NCBI GenBank assembly: GCA_011605725.1
Contig: JAAOZP010000017.1
Location: forward strand, 310,001-374,000
Direction: 5' to 3'
Length of the DNA stretch: 64,000 nucleotides
From: Nitrososphaerota archaeon
GTDB taxonomy: Archaea > Thermoproteota > EX4484-205 > JAAOZP01
A model generated the notes under the pieces. That model was given only the letters and a program-made list of their open reading frames with translations. It was not told the origin of the DNA and ran no database searches. Below, piece after piece: positions 54,371 to 63,787 of this stretch. Every line of letters begins with the position of its first letter. The first letter of the stretch is position 1. The position numbers and the translations under genes are program-made.

Positions 54371-54610
54371 TCAGCTCCGGTGGTATAACAATGTTGGCAG
54401 AAACCATGTAAGCATGTTGTGGAAACCAGCATGACTAAGGATGAGAAAATCATGGGAATATTGCGGTAAGCATATGGGAAGAGCAGGATCAGTGTTGAGA
54501 CGCCCTTCGGCAGAAGTAGTATCGCTAAAAATCTCCTGCCGTGTGAGGCAACAATGCCGGTTTTAGAGAAAGCCTCAGTCAGCAGGAAAACTGGAAAACA
54601 TAGATTATAG
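54371..54610 (-). pseudogene. Decayed copy of the 57.9-58.6 kb membrane protein gene
   Basis: The minus strand encodes FPVFLLTEAFSKTGIVASHG, ILLFPYAYRNIPMIFSSLVM and then, after a frame slip, a tail ending in GAGCTGA. These match the C-terminal third of the intact gene at 57933-58565 (FPAFLLLEAFSKTGLVAVHN, LLFSYAYRSIPMVFYSFITL), including the final GAGCTGA. The N-terminal two thirds are missing. Confidence 0.75.
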
Positions 54611-54672
54611 CGTGTGCTGTAGTTGAAAAAACTTTTAAGCCGAGAGAACACTGGGTTTCTAAGGCTTCAGCG

Positions 54673-55152
54673 ATGAAGAAAGCCTATTTTGCCGGAGGAT
54701 GCTTCTGGGGTGTCGAATATTTCTTCAAAAGGGCTAAGGGAGTAGTTTCCACGAGAGTCGGCTACATGGGTGGGAAAAAAGAGAACCCTACTTATGAAGA
54801 AGTCTGCAGTGGAACCACCGGGCACCTGGAGACAGTTGAAGTTGTTTACAGTCCTGAGGAAACAAGCTTCGAAGAGCTAGCAAAGCTGTTCTTTGAAATC
54901 CATGATCCTACTCAGGTTAATCGTCAAGGGCCGGATGTTGGAGAACAGTATCAGTCGGCAATTTTCTACCTGGATGAGGAACAGAAGAAGATTGCTCAAG
55001 ACCTTATTTCTAAACTTGAGAAGAAAGGGTATAGGGTTGCGACGCAGCTTAGAAAGGCTGATATTTTTTGGCCAGCGGAGGAACGCCACCAAGATTATTA
55101 TGGGAAGACAGGTGGAAAGCCCTACTGCCACTTCCACGTTAAGAGGTTTTAG
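54673..55152 (+). CDS. msrA: Peptide methionine sulfoxide reductase MsrA
   Basis: Reduces the S-form of methionine sulfoxide in proteins; 159 residues. AYFAGGCFWGVEYFFKRAKG contains the catalytic Cys and Phe-Trp. YEEVCSGTTGHLETVEVVY, FFEIHDPTQVNRQGPDVG and QYQSAIFYL follow as in the family; the end YYGKTGGKPYCHFHVKRF includes a possible resolving Cys. An MsrA in an otherwise anaerobe-like context suggests transient oxygen exposure. Confidence 0.95.
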   Translation: MKKAYFAGGCFWGVEYFFKRAKGVVSTRVGYMGGKKENPTYEEVCSGTTGHLETVEVVYSPEETSFEELAKLFFEIHDPTQVNRQGPDVGEQYQSAIFYLDEEQKKIAQDLISKLEKKGYRVATQLRKADIFWPAEERHQDYYGKTGGKPYCHFHVKRF

Positions 55153-55249
55153 CATAATGCTCTAACAGTCATGATGGTCACGCTTGGAAAAGTATTTAAA
55201 CAGTTGAACTCGCAACCCTAGCGGCAGGTGAGAGTACACGTGGACGAGC

Positions 55250-56557
55250 ATGGAGAAAAGGACGGTGCGACAGATGAGACTAACCAGCATTTCGCAAAGC
55301 ATCCGAGCCGGTTCATCAATATGCCTCTCCATGCTGAGTGGTTCAGCTAAAAAGACTATCGGTTCTAAGCATGAGTTTACGAGTACGGTAGGACAGTCTT
55401 TAATGACGTACGCGTTTAATGTCTTCGGGATTATTGCCGGTACAATTGTTGCCTATTTCCTAGGAGTTTTTCAAAGCTTCTCCTGGGCTTTTACCATATA
55501 TCCTCCAATTTTAAGTGCCAGAGGGGTCATAGGAGGAGTGTTCTGCAGCCGTCTAAGCACCGGACTACACTTGGGAACAGTGCAGCCAAGCTTCTCTAAG
55601 AATACTAGAGGCTTTTACTTACTACTCCAATCAACCATAGTCTTAACTCTTGAAGCCAGCGTCTTCATAGGGCTGATTGCCGCTGCTTTATTCACCTGGT
55701 TGAAAAACATGTCGACGCTGGAATTTTTCAGAATTTTAATCGTCGTGATGGCTACGATGGCTATAGCCTTGGTTGTTATTTCCCCGCTTGCAACAGCAGT
55801 CTCATTCCTCTCTTTCAAGCATGGTCTAAACCCGGATATCGTATTGTATTCCGTGGAATCCACAGTAGCTGATCTCTTGATCACTCTCATCTACGTTGAA
55901 GTGCTAAACATTTTCGCCTTTAACAATTCTGCTGGCCAATATTTGCTTCTCTTAATAAGCCTAACACTTGTGTCATGCACAATATACTCTATAATCAGAA
56001 ACTACTTTAGAGAGGCGGAGTTCGCAAAAACCATAAAAGAATCTCTTCTTACAATAATCCTAGTCTCCCTCATAATAAACGTAGCGGGGTTGGCCTTCGG
56101 AAGAATATCCGAAATCGTGGAGAAGAGAAGAGAGGTGTACACCGTTTACCCAGCACTAATCGATACGATTGGAGATGTAGGGTTGGTCGTTAGCTCTACA
56201 GCAACGACGAAACTTGCTCTAGGCGCCCTAAAACCCTCATTTTCCTCTATAAAGAATCATGGTTTAGAGGTTTCCAGCGCATGGGTGGCGTCGCTAATAA
56301 TGTATTGCATTTACAGCGTTCTTTCCCTAATGATTCAAGGGATCTTCACCCCCCAGAATTTTCTTTATTTCACTGCTTTACTACTCGTTGCCAACTTAAT
56401 AGCCGCCTCATGCATAATATTAATATCTTATGCGGTTGCAATCCTGACTTACCAAAGGGGGCTTGACCCTGACAATTTCGTGATACCGATTGAAAGCTCC
56501 TTGGCGGACAGCCTAACGTCCATAGCTCTACTTATTTCGCTCTTTATAGTGGGTTAA
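55250..56557 (+). CDS. MgtE/SLC41-like divalent cation transporter, duplicated membrane domain
   Basis: A 435-residue membrane protein of two homologous halves. Each half ends in the MgtE signature: GLNPDIVLYSVESTVADLLI and GLDPDNFVIPIESSLADSLT, preceded by YPPILSARGVIGG and YPALIDTIGDVG. The cytosolic N and CBS domains of bacterial MgtE are absent; the following PhoU/TrkA-C genes may take over gating. The first 40 residues are polar and the start could be later. Confidence 0.85.
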   Translation: MEKRTVRQMRLTSISQSIRAGSSICLSMLSGSAKKTIGSKHEFTSTVGQSLMTYAFNVFGIIAGTIVAYFLGVFQSFSWAFTIYPPILSARGVIGGVFCSRLSTGLHLGTVQPSFSKNTRGFYLLLQSTIVLTLEASVFIGLIAAALFTWLKNMSTLEFFRILIVVMATMAIALVVISPLATAVSFLSFKHGLNPDIVLYSVESTVADLLITLIYVEVLNIFAFNNSAGQYLLLLISLTLVSCTIYSIIRNYFREAEFAKTIKESLLTIILVSLIINVAGLAFGRISEIVEKRREVYTVYPALIDTIGDVGLVVSSTATTKLALGALKPSFSSIKNHGLEVSSAWVASLIMYCIYSVLSLMIQGIFTPQNFLYFTALLLVANLIAASCIILISYAVAILTYQRGLDPDNFVIPIESSLADSLTSIALLISLFIVG

Positions 56558-56616
56558 TTTTCCAAAAATAAGATTTAAAACGTTCCTGTCATATCTATAT
56601 TAGAGAAAAAACAAAG

Positions 56617-57240
56617 ATGAAATTCGAGAAGATAGAATATAAGCCTAAACCGGTTCGAGAACTACTCTTGGATATGAAAAACCTCTCAGAGCTAATGATA
56701 GATCTAGCATATTCCGCAGCCCTATTCAACGATAAGGAGCTTGCGGAAGAAGTTTTGGAACTCGAGAGAAGGATTGACACACTTGCCTATCAACTGGACA
56801 TGACGATTATGATAGCTGCAAGAGATGCTGAGGATGCTGAAGCTTTAGCAGGAGTTGCAAAAGTAGCGGGGGCGACGGATAAAATATCGGATGCTGTTGC
56901 AGACATCGCAGTGATAGTTAAGGAAGGTATAGGCGTGCATCCCATCGTGATGAAGATTTTTGAAAAAGCCGAGGAGCATATTGCAAGAGTCAAAGTTAAT
57001 GAGAAATCTATAATAGTTGATAAAAAGATCGGTAGACTCAACCTAGCGGCAAGAATGGGCATCAACATAATAGCTATCCGCCGAGGCAAAGATTGGATAG
57101 TGAAGCCGGAGGATGATGAGAAAATCCTGCATGGCGATATTCTTATTGCACGAGGAGCTGCGTCAGGGATTAAAAGGTTCAAGGAGCTTGCAGAAGGGAA
57201 AAATAGGGAGAATGGAGAGCTAGAAAATGCAGCAGGATAG
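56617..57240 (+). CDS. PhoU-like plus TrkA-C (RCK_C) domain protein
   Basis: A 207-residue cytoplasmic protein. Residues about 10-115 form a PhoU-type helical bundle (LSELMIDLAYSAALFNDKEL, AEEVLELERRIDTLAYQLDM); residues about 125-200 a TrkA-C domain (RMGINIIAIRRGKDWIVKP, ILHGDILIARGAASGIKRF). This combination is known next to MgtE-like transporters and probably binds a regulatory ligand. The end overlaps the next gene by 14 nt. Confidence 0.85.
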   Translation: MKFEKIEYKPKPVRELLLDMKNLSELMIDLAYSAALFNDKELAEEVLELERRIDTLAYQLDMTIMIAARDAEDAEALAGVAKVAGATDKISDAVADIAVIVKEGIGVHPIVMKIFEKAEEHIARVKVNEKSIIVDKKIGRLNLAARMGINIIAIRRGKDWIVKPEDDEKILHGDILIARGAASGIKRFKELAEGKNRENGELENAAG

Positions 57241-57808
57241 CCATAGGAGCTTTGAAATCGTTGAAAAATTCGTAGAGCTTAAAAACACTTCAGAGCTGAT
57301 GATTGACCTAGCCTATTCTGCACTGCTGCTGAATAGTAAGGAGTTGGCTGAAGAAGTGCAAAGGCTCGAGGAGCATATGGATAAGCTGCACACCGAATAT
57401 GAGATTTCAGTCTTATTAAGCCAGTTTAAAGAGGAGGATGTAAAGGGTATTCTCGGACTCATACGGCTAGGCATTGTCACCGAGGAAATAGCTGATGCAG
57501 CCGCTGAAATAGCTGAAGTAGTCTTGAGGGAGATAGAGCCTCATCCAATTATGAAGCTCGTCATAGAAGAGGCGGATGAAACCGTGACATATACGCATGT
57601 TTCCGAGAACTCGCCACTAGTAGGCAAGACCCTTCGGGAGGCACACATTCCAGAGGAAACCGGGATGCGGGTTCTAGCGATAAAAAGAGGGGAGAAATAC
57701 ATAAGGCCTAAGCCAGACTTGAAGATCGATGCCGGCGACATCTTAATAGCCTCCGGTTATGCTGAGGGGGAGGAAGACCTTAGAAAATTAGCTTCTCCGA
57801 GTAGCTAG
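57227..57808 (+). CDS. PhoU-like plus TrkA-C domain protein, second paralogue
   Basis: A 193-residue protein with the same two-domain layout as its neighbour: TSELMIDLAYSALLLNSKEL then ETGMRVLAIKRGEKYIRPKP and IDAGDILIASGYAEGEEDLR. The start lies inside the preceding gene (14-nt overlap), so the two are translationally coupled and may form a heteromeric regulator of the MgtE-like channel. Confidence 0.85.
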   Translation: MQQDSHRSFEIVEKFVELKNTSELMIDLAYSALLLNSKELAEEVQRLEEHMDKLHTEYEISVLLSQFKEEDVKGILGLIRLGIVTEEIADAAAEIAEVVLREIEPHPIMKLVIEEADETVTYTHVSENSPLVGKTLREAHIPEETGMRVLAIKRGEKYIRPKPDLKIDAGDILIASGYAEGEEDLRKLASPSS

Positions 57809-57932
57809 AATTTAACTCCTTAGAAAAGGTTTGACTGATTGAGCGTCCCGCGAAACTTCGAGAAGTGTTAAAACCGTCTATCCAGCACGAATAGACATAG
57901 TACTAGTGTTTAAACTTTAAGAAAAACGTAAA

Positions 57933-58565
57933 TCAGCTCGAGTAGTAAAGCAGTATTGGCAGGAACCAGGCGAAACAGGCTGTGAAAAACAGTGTGATGA
58001 AAGAGTAGAAAACCATTGGAATACTGCGATATGCATATGAGAAGAGCAGCATCAGCATTGAAGCAATCACCAGTAGAATGAGAATAGTCAACATTGCCCT
58101 GTTGTGCACAGCCACTAAACCGGTTTTAGAGAAGGCTTCTAAAAGAAGGAAGGCTGGAAAAGCATATATCAACCCCACTAGGAAACCGCTTGTTAAAACT
58201 GCTCCTGCTAAGCCTGTTTGAAGATAGAGGGAGAAGCATGTTGAAACCACTATGGCTGCAGGCAGGAGGAGAAGCTTAAGGAAAAACCATCCAGGTAGGC
58301 TTCTCAGGCTTCTCGACAGCTCCTCGTACAACGGTATGAACCATTTGAGAAACTCTGAATCCAGCCCACCCCTGCTTACGGCAGTATCTCTGAAAAAGTA
58401 CAGTTTTTCAACAAGACTATGTAGACCCGCAGCGTCCAAAACATCGCCAAGCACTCCCCGGTCTGCAACATCCTGAACCTGTGCGCACACCCTGTTCAAA
58501 CTCTTAGGGTTAAGCAGGATCAATGCGAAAGCCGAGGCTAACAGTAGCTGTGCTAACCTATCCAT
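57933..58565 (-). CDS. Hypothetical membrane protein (intact parent of the 54.4 kb fragment)
   Basis: A 210-residue membrane protein with a signal-like N-terminus (LLLASAFALILLNP), a helical extracytoplasmic segment (about 30-95) and four or five C-terminal helices (WFFLKLLLLPAAIVVSTCF, FLVGLIYAFPAFLLLEAF). No family is recognised. It is convergent with the PhoU/TrkA-C pair. A decayed partial copy lies 3.5 kb away. Confidence 0.6.
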   Translation of the reverse strand: MDRLAQLLLASAFALILLNPKSLNRVCAQVQDVADRGVLGDVLDAAGLHSLVEKLYFFRDTAVSRGGLDSEFLKWFIPLYEELSRSLRSLPGWFFLKLLLLPAAIVVSTCFSLYLQTGLAGAVLTSGFLVGLIYAFPAFLLLEAFSKTGLVAVHNRAMLTILILLVIASMLMLLFSYAYRSIPMVFYSFITLFFTACFAWFLPILLYYSS

Positions 58566-58650
58566 TAGACAGTGATACTACGCATAGCTCTCTTTTTAGT
58601 TTTTCCTGAACGATGCTCAGAAGGCTTAAAAGTTTAAGCGCACAGGCTTA

Positions 58651-58818
58651 TTGAAAGTTAAAACAGCCTTTCTAGACCATGTTGGAAAGCCTACAGAACG
58701 GTTTGTCGAAACACTTTTCAGATCATACTACTCCAGCCGCCTATGCGTAGTGAAAAATATCCTTTTCAACAAAGGTTTATACGTAGTAAAAACAAGAATA
58801 GACTGTAAGCAAGCATAA
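58651..58818 (+). CDS. Possible small protein of 55 residues
   Basis: A TTG at 58651 opens a frame of 55 residues with balanced composition (VKTAFLDHVGKPTERFVETL, LCVVKNILFNKGLYVVKTRI) ending at TAA 58818. A GCTTAAAA box at 58624-58631 lies about 24 nt before the TTG, allowing a leaderless message. No family is recognised; it may be a fragment of a larger gene. Confidence 0.3.
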   Translation: MKVKTAFLDHVGKPTERFVETLFRSYYSSRLCVVKNILFNKGLYVVKTRIDCKQA

Positions 58819-59250
58819 CGGCAGATGGCTGTGCTAGAGAAACTGGCTTAACACCAACATAATCTCCGAGAACCGAGATGCGTGTGACAACCTTTTTTCC
58901 AAGCGTGGCTCGAACGATAGCTAAGTCTCACTGAACTTTTCAAACATACTCCTAGCATGCCTGAAATTATTTTAAAGAAAACTTTTCAATATTTTCTTGC
59001 CCTGACGACGTGCTACTACCATATAAGGCTGTAAAGTTTGCTCTGAAACAACAGTGTGCGCATCCAGAAGAGTTTCTTCAGATTGACGCGCACTGACAAT
59101 AATGAGACATACGGCTTTCTAGCATTAAAAACGCGGAAAACTTCAAGGTGATCTGAGCCCACGCTACATTGGTTTGCAGAATTCAGTAAGTAAACTATTG
59201 TACAGATTGGTCTTTAAATATGATTGTGTCGCCCGTTTACAAAAAAGACG
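58819..59250 (+). other. Gene-free interval
   Basis: AT-rich, with no frame that I would call coding and no clear inverted repeats. It ends at the promoter of the secreted protein: TTATATAC at 59251-59258. Confidence 0.4.
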
Positions 59251-59283
59251 TTATATACGTTTGGCGAAGTGCTAAATGTCGAG

Positions 59284-60159
59284 ATGAGGAAAAACACAGT
59301 CAGCATGTTGATGACGCTTATGCTTGCAACAGTATTAGCCACCAGCCCAGTTTACGCGTACATCTGGGTAGACACGCCGGAGCCTGTTGGAAACGAGCCT
59401 GTTAAACCAGGGATAACCGGATGCGTGTTCTACGATTCTAATGCAAACGGAGTGATGGATGCTGGAGAAACCGTGTTAAGCGGCATACAGGTGGAGCTCT
59501 GGATTGGGGAGGACAGGGTTACGTGGACGACAACCGGCTCTAGCTACTGCTTCTACAGTGTTTGCGGCGAGTATACCGTCAAAGTTGTTTTGCCGCAGAA
59601 CTGGGCCAGTACAACTCCCCCAACAATATCTGTAACAGTAGAATGGGGGGAGACTAGTGGGAACAATAATTTCGGAATCGTGCGCATAGGCTACTACGGC
59701 GGGGGCCATACTCCAGGGTTCTGGAGCAGCAAGAACGGTGAAGACAAGATAAAGGATGAACCTGGTGGAGAATACACGGAGCTTGAAATGTTAGCAGGCT
59801 ATAACTTGAGGACAAAGGACGGTAAACGGTTCGAGCCCAAATCATACTCTGAACTCAGAGCCTGGCTCCTGGACGCGGACTCGACGAACATGGCTTACAT
59901 GCTGTCCGTCAAGCTTGCAGCCATGGTTTTAAGCGTTGAAGCAGGCTTCGTCAAGGGAGACGCGCTGGTCTACGCGCCGGGCGTGAAAACAGGTACGGAT
60001 TTCCTGACAATCAACGAGCTAGTAAAAGATGCAGACTATCAGCTCGGGTTAGACGGGTACACGCCTCAAGGAGATTCTAACAGGGCCTATCAGGAAATTC
60101 TCATGAAGGCGCTGGACGCTGCGAACAATAATCTTAACTTCATCTATCCAGCACCCTAG
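59284..60159 (+). CDS. Secreted protein with SdrD-B-like domain
   Basis: A 291-residue protein from ATG 59284. The first 25 residues are a signal peptide (TVSMLMTLMLATVLATSPVYA). Residues about 45-125 match the SdrD B-like fold: TGCVFYDSNANGVMDAGETV, LSGIQVELW, with calcium-type Asp/Asn loops. The C-terminal half (about 135-290) begins GYYGGGHTPGFWSSKNGED and has no clear family, but HTPGFW-type domains occur in other surface proteins. TTATATAC at 59251-59258 gives an almost leaderless mRNA. It is probably an abundant cell-surface or S-layer-associated protein. Confidence 0.75.
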   Translation: MRKNTVSMLMTLMLATVLATSPVYAYIWVDTPEPVGNEPVKPGITGCVFYDSNANGVMDAGETVLSGIQVELWIGEDRVTWTTTGSSYCFYSVCGEYTVKVVLPQNWASTTPPTISVTVEWGETSGNNNFGIVRIGYYGGGHTPGFWSSKNGEDKIKDEPGGEYTELEMLAGYNLRTKDGKRFEPKSYSELRAWLLDADSTNMAYMLSVKLAAMVLSVEAGFVKGDALVYAPGVKTGTDFLTINELVKDADYQLGLDGYTPQGDSNRAYQEILMKALDAANNNLNFIYPAP

Positions 60160-60252
60160 TGGACAATCGTCTCAACCCTTTCTTTTTTAAATGTTTCGGC
60201 GAACCGTCTTGCTAGACAAAGGTTTAAACAGGGGGCAGCAATACGCCTGTTC

Positions 60253-61635
60253 ATGAGTGCTACCTCCAGGTCTTGTGGAGAAGGTGAAAACACGGTTCGG
60301 AGCATAGGATCCCGGCTTGAGCTTTTCATCGACAACTGGCTTATAGCGGAGTCGAGGAACGTGGAGCTGAGGCTGCATAATCCTGTTCCGCAAGAGGTCT
60401 CCATAGTCTTCAACCAGCCTTGGGAGGGAAACACCTCAGGCTACGTGACAGTTTTTAAAGACGAAGACTGCTTCAGAATGTACTATCGCGGTTCAAACCA
60501 TGACTTGACAACTGGAGAGGCGACTCACCCGGAGTTCACGTGTTATGCTGAAAGCGTCGACGGCGTTAACTGGGTTAAGCCCAAGCTTAAACTATTCGAG
60601 TTCAACGGTTCAAGGCAGAACAATATTGTTTGGAGCGGTGTTGGAACGCATAATTTTACACCTTTCAGAGACACTAATCCAAACTGTTCACGAGAGGAAG
60701 CATATAAGGCTCTAGGGGTTGGCGACGGTGGACTCTACGCTTTCAAGTCTCCAGACGGTGTTCACTGGCAGTTAATGTCCAGCCAGCCGGTCATAACTAA
60801 GGGTGCTTTCGACTCTCAGAACCTGGCTTTCTGGGATACTGTTAGAAAGCGTTACGCTGCTTTCTTCCGCGGCTGGCGCCAAGGGACACGTGACATCCTG
60901 ACCTGCTTCTCGAAGGATTTCGTAAGCTGGACTGAGCCTGAATGGCTTGACTACGGTGAATCCCCGCGCGAGCATCTCTACACGAATGCAGTATTGCCAT
61001 ACTTTCGGGCTCCGCATGTCTTCCTAGGGTTTCCGATGCGCTTCATCCCAGACAGGGAGAAGACACCCCATTTTTACAAGGGTGTTTCAGACACAGTATT
61101 CATGAGCAGCCACGACGGTCTGCATTGGCAGCGATGGGCAGAAGCCTTCATCCGGCCTGGACCAATGCCTGAACGGTGGATTAACCGTAACAATATGACG
61201 GCGTGGGGAATTCTGGTTACGAAATCCAGGCTTACGAATGCTCCTGACGAGCTTTCACTATACTCTAATGAGGGATACTATACTTCCGGTAACCGTTTAC
61301 GCCGCTTCACGCTGCGAACAGACGGCTTTGTCTCCGTGCACGCGTCATATTCTGGAGGCGAGCTCGTCACCCATCCTCTAATGTTCAAAGAGGGGAGACT
61401 GCTGCTTAACTATTCTACGTCAGCTGCAGGAGGAGTAATGGTGGAAATCCTGGATGAGGATAGTAAGCCTATTCCAGGCTTCACGATGGAGGAGGCTGTG
61501 GAGCTTTACGGCGACGAGGTTGAAGCAGAAGCCAGGTGGAGAAACGGCTCGGACATAAGCAGGCTGTCAGGCCGGGTTGTCCGCATACGCTTAAGAATGT
61601 GGGATGCTGATGTTTACGCTTTAAAAGCGTGTTGA
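60253..61635 (+). CDS. Beta-propeller glycoside-hydrolase-like protein (GH32/43/sialidase-type)
   Basis: A 460-residue protein without a signal peptide. SRLELFIDNWLIAESRNVEL opens the conserved N-terminus; repeated blade motifs are visible (MYYRGS, YAESVDGVNWVKPKL, AFKSPDGVHWQLM, MSSHDGLHWQRW), the 'S.DG..W' pattern of five-bladed propellers. Proteins of this build are frequent in Planctomycetes-like bacteria and rare in archaea, so transfer is likely. Catalytic residues cannot be assigned. It may be cotranscribed with the next gene. Confidence 0.65.
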   Translation: MSATSRSCGEGENTVRSIGSRLELFIDNWLIAESRNVELRLHNPVPQEVSIVFNQPWEGNTSGYVTVFKDEDCFRMYYRGSNHDLTTGEATHPEFTCYAESVDGVNWVKPKLKLFEFNGSRQNNIVWSGVGTHNFTPFRDTNPNCSREEAYKALGVGDGGLYAFKSPDGVHWQLMSSQPVITKGAFDSQNLAFWDTVRKRYAAFFRGWRQGTRDILTCFSKDFVSWTEPEWLDYGESPREHLYTNAVLPYFRAPHVFLGFPMRFIPDREKTPHFYKGVSDTVFMSSHDGLHWQRWAEAFIRPGPMPERWINRNNMTAWGILVTKSRLTNAPDELSLYSNEGYYTSGNRLRRFTLRTDGFVSVHASYSGGELVTHPLMFKEGRLLLNYSTSAAGGVMVEILDEDSKPIPGFTMEEAVELYGDEVEAEARWRNGSDISRLSGRVVRIRLRMWDADVYALKAC

Positions 61636-61755
61636 AAAAAACACTGGGTAAACAAGCCACCGTTAAATTTTTAATCCCTATTTCCTCAACCCTTCTCATC
61701 TAGGGAAACATCATAAGGCTTTTATAGTTAACTCGCAATCGAGACGATAACTGCT

Positions 61756-63456
61756 TTGACCCAGCGGGTCGTGTTGGCAGACGAAGGTAAAAGCCCCTAC
61801 CGCATCATTATACCTGTTGACGCAATCCCTTCGGAGCGCTATGCTGCGGAAGAATTTCAGAAGTACTTTGAGCGAATCAGCAGCGTGAAGCTGCCCATTT
61901 CAACGGACGACCTGCCGATGACAAGCCATGAAATAATGCTCGGCGACAATAAGCATCTATACAGCCTAGGTTTGCGAGTAGATTTGAATAAACTTGGTCC
62001 AGAAGGCTTCCTGCTTAAAACATTAAACAATCATCTGGCAGTAGTGGGCGGCAGGCCTCGTGGAACTCTCTACGGCGTCTACACCCTGCTGGAAGAGAAG
62101 CTTGGCGTCCGGTGGTTCACTCCTGAAGTGGAGCATGTGCCTAACATGACGCGTGTCGAAATCCCTCCTCTAGACGAGATTCAGAAACCAGATTTAGAAT
62201 ACCGTGAAGTCTTCTGGACAGAAATGCTGAGGAATGCTGATTTCGCCGCCCGCCACAGGTTGAACGGTCATCATTACCGCTTGACTGAGAAGCACGGTGG
62301 ACGGGCAGCCGTATTCTATCCTTTTGTGCACAGTTTAAACGAGTTAATACCTTGTGAAATCTGTGAGCAGCACCCTGAGTTCTGGCCGATGGTGAACGGT
62401 AAACGTGTCAGCGGGTATGTTCAAAGATGCTTATCCAACCCTGAGCTTGTTAAAACAGCGGTTGAACGCGTGAAAAAATGGGTGGAGGAGCATCCTGACG
62501 CGACTATCATAGATGTTTCACAGAACGATACGGGCTACTGGTGTCAGTGTCCGGATTGCAAAGCATTCGACGAAGCCGAGGGAAGCCCAGCTGCGTCTCT
62601 CCTCAGGTTTGTAAACATTATTGCCGAATCTGTTGAAAAAGATTATCCGGGTATCCGTGTGGAGACACTAGCATACCAGTATAGCCGTAAGCCTCCGAAA
62701 AACCTGCGTCCGCGGAGAAACGTTATAATCAGGCTTTGCTCAATCGAATGCTGCTTCTCCCACCTGTTGGAAAACTGCCCGTCGGAGGAGAATAAGAGTT
62801 TCCGGAGAGATATTGAGGCCTGGCAGCCGGTTTCCCCCTTGCTTTATGTTTGGGATTACACTACTAACTTCGCCCATTATCTTCAGCCTTTTCCAAACCT
62901 TGAAGTGCTTCAGCAGAACGTAAAGTTCTTCGTTAAACACGGTGTCAAAGGCTTGTTTGAACAGGGTAACTATTCTCCAGGTGGAAACGGGGAGATGGCA
63001 CCGTTAAGAGCATACCTGTTGGCGAAGCTCCTATGGAATCCTGATACTGATCTAAAGAAGCATGTTGACGATTTTCTGAAAGGCTATTACGGTAGGGCGA
63101 TGAATGCTGTTCGAGCCTACATAGAGCTGCTACATAGGAAAGCGAGAGAGAAAGAAGTTCACGTACATATTTACGACCCACCGACCTCCGCGTTTTTAGA
63201 CGACGAGTTTCTAGAGGAGGCTGAAAAGCTTTTTGACGAGGCTGAACGACTTGCTGACGATGAGGAGATACGTTTTCGCGTGCAGGTGGCGCGCCTACCA
63301 GTCTGGTATGTTAAGCTGGCGACGAACCGGGTGAAGGGTGAAGAAAGGTTAGGGCTGCTCCGCAGGTTTCTAGAAGTAGCCCGCAGGGCTGGTGTCACGC
63401 ATATTAGTGAAGGCTTGAAACTGGATGACTGGGTGAAGCGAATGGTTGAAGAATAA
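61756..63456 (+). CDS. DUF4838-type, GH20/GH67-like carbohydrate-active enzyme
   Basis: A 566-residue protein. The N-terminal domain (about 10-135) is of the GH67/GH20 accessory type: SERYAAEEFQKYFERI, EIMLGDN, GGRPRGTLYGVYTLLEEKLG and RWFTPEVEHVP. The middle (about 140-440) is DUF4838-like, with FVHSLNELIP, WPMVNGKRV, VSQNDTGYWCQCPDCKAFDE and YAYQYSRKPP-type strands. The C-terminus is helical and acidic. There is no signal peptide. The domain pair is typical of bacterial polysaccharide degraders. The start is a TTG at 61756. Confidence 0.7.
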   Translation: MTQRVVLADEGKSPYRIIIPVDAIPSERYAAEEFQKYFERISSVKLPISTDDLPMTSHEIMLGDNKHLYSLGLRVDLNKLGPEGFLLKTLNNHLAVVGGRPRGTLYGVYTLLEEKLGVRWFTPEVEHVPNMTRVEIPPLDEIQKPDLEYREVFWTEMLRNADFAARHRLNGHHYRLTEKHGGRAAVFYPFVHSLNELIPCEICEQHPEFWPMVNGKRVSGYVQRCLSNPELVKTAVERVKKWVEEHPDATIIDVSQNDTGYWCQCPDCKAFDEAEGSPAASLLRFVNIIAESVEKDYPGIRVETLAYQYSRKPPKNLRPRRNVIIRLCSIECCFSHLLENCPSEENKSFRRDIEAWQPVSPLLYVWDYTTNFAHYLQPFPNLEVLQQNVKFFVKHGVKGLFEQGNYSPGGNGEMAPLRAYLLAKLLWNPDTDLKKHVDDFLKGYYGRAMNAVRAYIELLHRKAREKEVHVHIYDPPTSAFLDDEFLEEAEKLFDEAERLADDEEIRFRVQVARLPVWYVKLATNRVKGEERLGLLRRFLEVARRAGVTHISEGLKLDDWVKRMVEE

Positions 63457-63787
63457 GCATGCTTAGAAGTTTTCAATACGCGCGCTGTATTCGCTGGGCA
63501 AAGTACCTCTAGCTCTGTTAACTTCATACCAATAGTGTAGCTTAGGCTACCACAGTATGCGATCAACCTTTCTATGTTCAAACACAGCGATTGTAAGCTG
63601 CCTATCATCCATATTTAACTAGCAATGCTATTAACACTCCTTTCTCTTTTAAGCCTTCCACCAGCACATTGAAAGATTGGGAAAACAAGCGTGGTGCGTG
63701 TTAATTTTCTAAGTCTTACAAAACGTGGCAAACAGCTGGCTCGTATTAAAGCTTAAATAATGGAATCGCCAATAAACGCGGTGAAAG
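63457..63787 (+). other. Gene-free interval
   Basis: I see no supported gene. AAAGCTTAAATAATGG near 63750 contains a CTTAAATA box that would suit the following DUF4013 gene. Confidence 0.4.
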
